Below, piece after piece: positions 60,555 to 64,000 of a stretch of DNA of 64,000 nucleotides. Position 1 is the stretch's first letter, and every line of letters begins with the position of its first letter. This DNA is from Verrucomicrobiota bacterium (GTDB lineage: Bacteria > Verrucomicrobiota > Verrucomicrobiia > Verrucomicrobiales > DEV007): the NCBI GenBank assembly GCA_030625775.1, contig DAOUQC010000015.1, positions 1 to 64,000 of the forward strand, in the 5' to 3' direction. The position numbers were made by a program, and so were the translations under genes. The notes under the pieces were generated by a model, which ran no database searches, was not told where the DNA came from, and saw only the letters and a list, made by a program, of their open reading frames with translations.

Positions 60555-61277
60555 CTATTTTTTCAACTCCTTCACCTTCTTCTGATTCACCGGTCGCAAA
60601 TTAAATTCCGCGCCTTCCGGCACACTGATATCGGGATTCTCCTGAAACAATCTTGGATCATACAACAACCAAACCGAAGCGTCATCACCGGCTTTGATTT
60701 TACGTGACCCGAATTTCTGATAAATCGTGATCGCCCGACCTCCCGTCACACACTGCACGGCCAGTTGTTGTTGGCCATCCTCACCAAAATGAGTGTCCAC
60801 TTTTTTCATTGCCGCCTTGAAATCTACCAAAGACTGAAACACCGCTTGGTATTTTACTTTCCCTTCCACCACTTCCAGCGCTTTCATTTTACCCATTCGA
60901 GGCACTGCCAAAGTGAACTTTAACGACAACGATCCCCGGGGTTGATTAGACCACATCAGTGGATTTTCATCCATCAATGCGTCAGAAAAAGGCACGGAGA
61001 AATGCCCTTTGGCATCAAGCGGCAAAGGCAATGCACCCTTCTTTAGTTCCAAGCTCAGCACAATCTGATCAAGAGGCACGTTTTTGTTACTAGCCAAAAC
61101 AAAGGTCAGACGTCCCTGCTCTTTGACCTGACTGGAATCATTCTGCGCAATTTTGACCAACTCATGATAGGGCAGCTGGGCCAGATCATCCCTCCTTTCC
61201 GCCCCCCCCTCCGATTGGGCACTGCTAGTAACAGCAATCCCTAGCATCCAAATCAGGTATATCCATTGGCGCATCAT
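60555..61277 (-). CDS. Secreted hypothetical protein
   Basis: From ATG 61277 the protein has about 240 residues and a signal peptide (WIYLIWMLGIAVTSSAQ). The mature part is mostly beta with a helical stretch near DDLAQLPYHELVKIAQNDSS. It contains GRLTFVLASNKNVPLDQIVL and QQLAVQCVTGGRAITIYQKF; no catalytic motif is visible. It is translationally close to the DUF4412-like gene (four-base gap), suggesting a shared envelope role. An earlier ATG at 61304 would add nine residues. No family is recognised. Confidence 0.6.
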   Translation of the reverse strand: MMRQWIYLIWMLGIAVTSSAQSEGGAERRDDLAQLPYHELVKIAQNDSSQVKEQGRLTFVLASNKNVPLDQIVLSLELKKGALPLPLDAKGHFSVPFSDALMDENPLMWSNQPRGSLSLKFTLAVPRMGKMKALEVVEGKVKYQAVFQSLVDFKAAMKKVDTHFGEDGQQQLAVQCVTGGRAITIYQKFGSRKIKAGDDASVWLLYDPRLFQENPDISVPEGAEFNLRPVNQKKVKELKK

Positions 61278-61358
61278 TAACCATACATTGCTGGAAATTT
61301 GCATCGAGTCGAATCAAAAAAATGAATTTTACGATCACACACAGCCCCGGGCCAGCTT

Positions 61359-62243
61359 TTAGCGTTCATGGTAAATCCGCAAACCATCTGCGCACATGGA
61401 AGTCGGATTGGCCAGCTGATAGTCAGTCCAGACTGCTGCCGGGACCCCGGCCTGAAACGCCTGCTCCATCTGGAAAGCTTCATACAGAATCTGCAGAGCC
61501 TGGGCGTCCACCCCCTCCTTGAGACGCTCGGCAACAAAATCAGACGCTGCCTTCACCGCCACTCGGTACCGCTCAAGGTGATCTTCGACATCCCGCACCT
61601 CGCCAAAGTGCGTAAGATACATTTTTGAATAGGCCCCCTCTTGCAAAAAGGTGATCGATTGTTGGTAGGCTTGCGCATCAAACTGCGGCGGTGCACTGGT
61701 CACCGAAATGTAAGCCTGCCCCGCCAGGCGAACCCCGGCCACATCACCGGCAAATACCACGTCACCGCAACTATACACATGGTGATGTCGGGCATGCCCC
61801 GGTGTATCCCTGGCAACAATAACAGCATCCCCTACACGAATTTCATCACCGTCCTCTAACACCACCACCTGTTCCGTAGCAGCCGGCAACATCTCTCCCC
61901 AAAGTTCATCCATGCGATCCCCATAGACCATTTGTGCGCTTTCCATCAGACGTGAAGGATCTATCAAATGTCGCGCACCTCTTGCATGAACATATACTGT
62001 AGCCCCCTGCCCGGCCCACCAGCCTGCAGCCCCAGCGTGATCCAAATGAATGTGTGTCACCAACACCTTTTTCACATCAGCTACGGAATAACCCAAGTCC
62101 TCGATCCCCTCCCTCAATGTGCCCAGCGTCGAACCCGGTCCCGTTTCGACCAAGGCCAGCTCCCCACCGGACTCAATCAAAAAAGCCGCAATCAAACCTT
62201 CAATACCCTGGAATTTCAGATCAATGCTATGGATTTTCATCAC
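61359..62243 (-). CDS. MBL-fold metallo-hydrolase
   Basis: The 294-residue cytoplasmic protein shows the metallo-beta-lactamase motif HIHLDH (His64, His66, Asp68, His69) in KVLVTHIHLDHAGAAGWW, and later metal ligands in VIVARDTPGHARHHHVYSCG (His and the Asp of VVFAGDVAG). The C-terminal third is helical (FVAERLKEGVDAQALQILYE), as in several RNase Z-like or glyoxalase II-like subgroups. The substrate is not inferable. It has no partner gene in its direction. Confidence 0.85.
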   Translation of the reverse strand: MMKIHSIDLKFQGIEGLIAAFLIESGGELALVETGPGSTLGTLREGIEDLGYSVADVKKVLVTHIHLDHAGAAGWWAGQGATVYVHARGARHLIDPSRLMESAQMVYGDRMDELWGEMLPAATEQVVVLEDGDEIRVGDAVIVARDTPGHARHHHVYSCGDVVFAGDVAGVRLAGQAYISVTSAPPQFDAQAYQQSITFLQEGAYSKMYLTHFGEVRDVEDHLERYRVAVKAASDFVAERLKEGVDAQALQILYEAFQMEQAFQAGVPAAVWTDYQLANPTSMCADGLRIYHER

Positions 62244-62458
62244 TGTACCCAGCCATGACAGCTAGACATTCATCCGCCTTTCAAGCTAGCGACTAAGATC
62301 ATGATAGCCGCTGAATTCAATAGATGCATTTTCATGGTTTTTCCGGTTTCACAATATCATATAGGCTATTAAGATTTCTGCTAAGCTGGGCGACTCACAA
62401 CCTTTAGCAATTTGTAAATCCATTTTCAGCCTACCCCCCCATCATCCATAGAGCAACT

Positions 62459-63421
62459 ATGAACACTAACCCATCCTCCACTCAATCCACCACTCGCCGC
62501 CGTTTCCTCAAAAGCACGATTGCTGCAGCCACCGCCGCGACGGCTAACCTGCCTGACCTGAACTTCGCTGCAGACAAAAAGAAAAAAACATCCAAACTCA
62601 AGGCAATGGAAAATCCCGTCTGTGTTTTCAACAAACCGCTGCAACACCTCTCCTACGAAGAACAAGCAAAACTCGTAGCAAAAATGGGATTTGCCGGCAT
62701 CGAAGGCACAGTCAGACCCGGCGGACACGTCGAGGCCAAAAACGTCGAACGTGATCTACCTAAACAAATCGAAGCTCTCAAAAAATACGGCGTCGAAATG
62801 ACTCTGATGACTTCCGACGTCAACAACATCGACGAAGCGATCAACCGCAAGGTTCTCGAGACCGCAGCCAAGCTTGGAGTGAAACGCTTTCGCATGCGGC
62901 CCTACAAATACGACTACTCGCAATCCATCCCCGAGCAGCTCAATACCTTCCACCAGACCTACCAGGAATTGATTGCATTCTGCGCCGATCTCGGCATCCG
63001 CCCGCTCTATCAGAATCACGCAGGAGCCAAATACTTCGGCGCATCGCTTTGGGATCTCTACCTCTTGATGAAAGACGAGCCGAAGGACCAGGTCGGCATG
63101 TGTTTTGACATCCGCCACGCCACTGCCGAAGGAGGATTGTCCTGGCCCACCCAGTTCCACCTCATGGAGCCCTGGTTCGGTATGGTTTACTGCAAAGATT
63201 TCGACTGGGACAAAAAGAAAAAGAAACCCTTCAATGTCCCTCTCGGAACCGGCATGGTGGATTACCCTAGGTTTTTCTCAATGTTAAGAAAAATCAACTA
63301 CACCGGCCCAATCTCCCTGCACATGGAATACAAAGACCACCGCGATCCCAAACTGCTAGAGGAGTCCATCGCCGTCATTCGCCAGGATTATAAAACCCTG
63401 CAAGGGCTGATGAAGGGGTAA
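62459..63421 (+). CDS. Sugar phosphate isomerase/epimerase-type TIM barrel with Tat leader
   Basis: The 320-residue protein starts with a twin-arginine leader (TTRRRFLKSTIAAATAATAN). The barrel shows EEQAKLVAKMGFAGIEGTVR, a KLGVKRFRMRPYKYDYSQS segment, ALCF-like metal positions in LGIRPLYQNHAGAKYF (His) and VGMCFDIRHATAEGGLSWP (Asp, His), then NYTGPISLHMEYKDHRDPKL with the last His/Glu. It belongs to the xylose-isomerase-like superfamily and is probably exported folded. It is upstream of the SGNH-type gene at 63601 in the same direction. Confidence 0.83.
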   Translation: MNTNPSSTQSTTRRRFLKSTIAAATAATANLPDLNFAADKKKKTSKLKAMENPVCVFNKPLQHLSYEEQAKLVAKMGFAGIEGTVRPGGHVEAKNVERDLPKQIEALKKYGVEMTLMTSDVNNIDEAINRKVLETAAKLGVKRFRMRPYKYDYSQSIPEQLNTFHQTYQELIAFCADLGIRPLYQNHAGAKYFGASLWDLYLLMKDEPKDQVGMCFDIRHATAEGGLSWPTQFHLMEPWFGMVYCKDFDWDKKKKKPFNVPLGTGMVDYPRFFSMLRKINYTGPISLHMEYKDHRDPKLLEESIAVIRQDYKTLQGLMKG

Positions 63422-63600
63422 CCACCGGACTCTTCCCCAGAGCATGGTCGGAAGTATAACGCCCTAATGCTCGTTCAATTTACCCTTCCAAAGCCTTGCC
63501 AAATGAGGAATTACCTCCGAGCCTTTTAAATACATTGCCTCCCCTCCTTCGCCTGCCTACATTCCATCCCTGCATCTCAGTGTTAAACCCTAATCTTTCA

Positions 63601-64000
63601 ATGTTATACTCTCGCCGTCAATTCACCGAGCTGGCTCTCGGCAGCTCTCTCAGCCTCGCTCTCAGTTCCCAGCTAACTGCAGCAGAAAGTAACGCCAAAG
63701 CAGATACCAAGCCCAAAGACGGACTCACTTGGTACAATGTAAAAGACTGGGGCGTCGAAGGCCGCGGATGGCAAGCTGATGAAATGGAACGCCTCTACGC
63801 GCGTTTACCAGCCAAGGCTAAAGAAGTGGTGCGCAAACCTGTCTGGAGCCTTTCCCAACACAGCTCAGGCATGCTCACCCGCTTCGAAACCAATGCAACA
63901 AAAATCCAAACCCGCTACACCCTAAGCGCAGGCTTAGGCATGCCCCACATGCCAGCCACCGGCGTCAGTGGCATCGATCTCTATGCGGAAAATAAACAAG
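63601..64000 (+). CDS. SGNH-type esterase, N-terminal part (cut by right edge)
   Basis: An ATG at 63601 opens a frame of 133 residues that runs off the window. It starts MLYSRRQFTELALGSSLSLA, a Tat-type leader, followed by WYNVKDWGVEGRGWQADEM then RLPAKAKEVVRKPVWSLSQH and MPHMPATGVSGIDLYAEN. This is the pattern of the GxDLY domain (Pfam PF14607 type) that precedes an SGNH hydrolase domain in PVC secreted esterases. The catalytic domain lies outside the window. Confidence 0.75.
   Translation, partial: MLYSRRQFTELALGSSLSLALSSQLTAAESNAKADTKPKDGLTWYNVKDWGVEGRGWQADEMERLYARLPAKAKEVVRKPVWSLSQHSSGMLTRFETNATKIQTRYTLSAGLGMPHMPATGVSGIDLYAENKQ

Noticed and set aside
1-64000. CRISPR arrays, tRNA, rRNA, insertion sequences or phage genes
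   Set aside because: I looked for repeated spacers, cloverleaf-like sequences and transposase motifs and found none that could be supported.

Overview
The window looks like a chromosomal segment of a Verrucomicrobiota-like (PVC superphylum) heterotroph. The reasons are a DUF1549/DUF1553 cytochrome-c protein paired with a DUF1501 protein behind an ECF-sigma/FecR pair, regulators that fuse a sugar-binding LacI-type sensor to AraC or GntR DNA-binding domains, several secreted SGNH/sulfatase/DUF1080/TIM-barrel proteins, frequent Tat-type leaders, and a general lack of strong Shine-Dalgarno sequences. The family or genus cannot be decided from the sequence. No rRNA, tRNA, CRISPR array, transposase or phage gene was seen.

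Layout. 1-2.3 kb: a secreted protein cut by the edge, a 5'-truncated FG-GAP gene and a XylR-type regulator. 2.3-6.3 kb: a complete phosphate importer (pstSCAB) divergent from an ArsR-type regulator. 6.3-13.7 kb: carbohydrate/organic-acid accessory genes (SGNH hydrolase, PhyH dioxygenase, sialidase-like protein, HpcH/HpaI aldolase) with AraC- and GntR-type regulators. 13.9-20.5 kb: an exopolysaccharide island with two sulfotransferases, a polymerase, glycosyltransferases and a WcaF-like acetyltransferase, interrupted by a convergent DUF1080 gene. 20.6-23.1 kb: a cyanophycin-synthetase-like ATP-grasp/Mur-ligase protein. 23.3-30.0 kb: ECF sigma, FecR, cytochrome-c DUF1549/1553 and DUF1501 in one operon. 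30.2-33.7 kb: a probable PPi-type PEP carboxykinase. 33.8-35.9 kb: a decayed DUF1501 gene and a secreted esterase. 35.9-38.5 kb: a Mur-ligase-like enzyme coupled to a glycosyltransferase.

38.5-41.7 kb is the most interesting part: a compact, apparently undescribed RiPP locus of the graspetide (omega-ester/amide) type. An MvdD-like ATP-grasp ligase lies downstream of two paralogous 42- and 35-residue precursor peptides (shared tail TVTKDPQxD, resembling the TxKxPSD core of microviridins), with a 473-residue cupin-centred protein of unknown function between the precursors. Each precursor has its own near-identical sigma70-type promoter and leader, and each is followed by a hairpin/poly-T terminator, an arrangement suited to making more peptide than enzyme.

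41.9-51.9 kb: lysine 2,3-aminomutase family protein, aldo/keto reductase, esterase, gamma-glutamyltransferase, ElyC/YdcF-like protein, sulfatase, Gfo/Idh/MocA oxidoreductase and a xylose-isomerase-like protein. 52.3-54.9 kb: feoA-feoB plus a small Cys-rich membrane protein behind a good Fur box. 54.9-62.2 kb: membrane protein, DUF1570-type metalloprotease-like protein, a ShlB-type TpsB porin, DUF4412-like protein, secreted hypothetical and an MBL-fold hydrolase. 62.4 kb to the end: a Tat-leader TIM-barrel isomerase/epimerase and the start of an SGNH-type esterase cut by the right edge.
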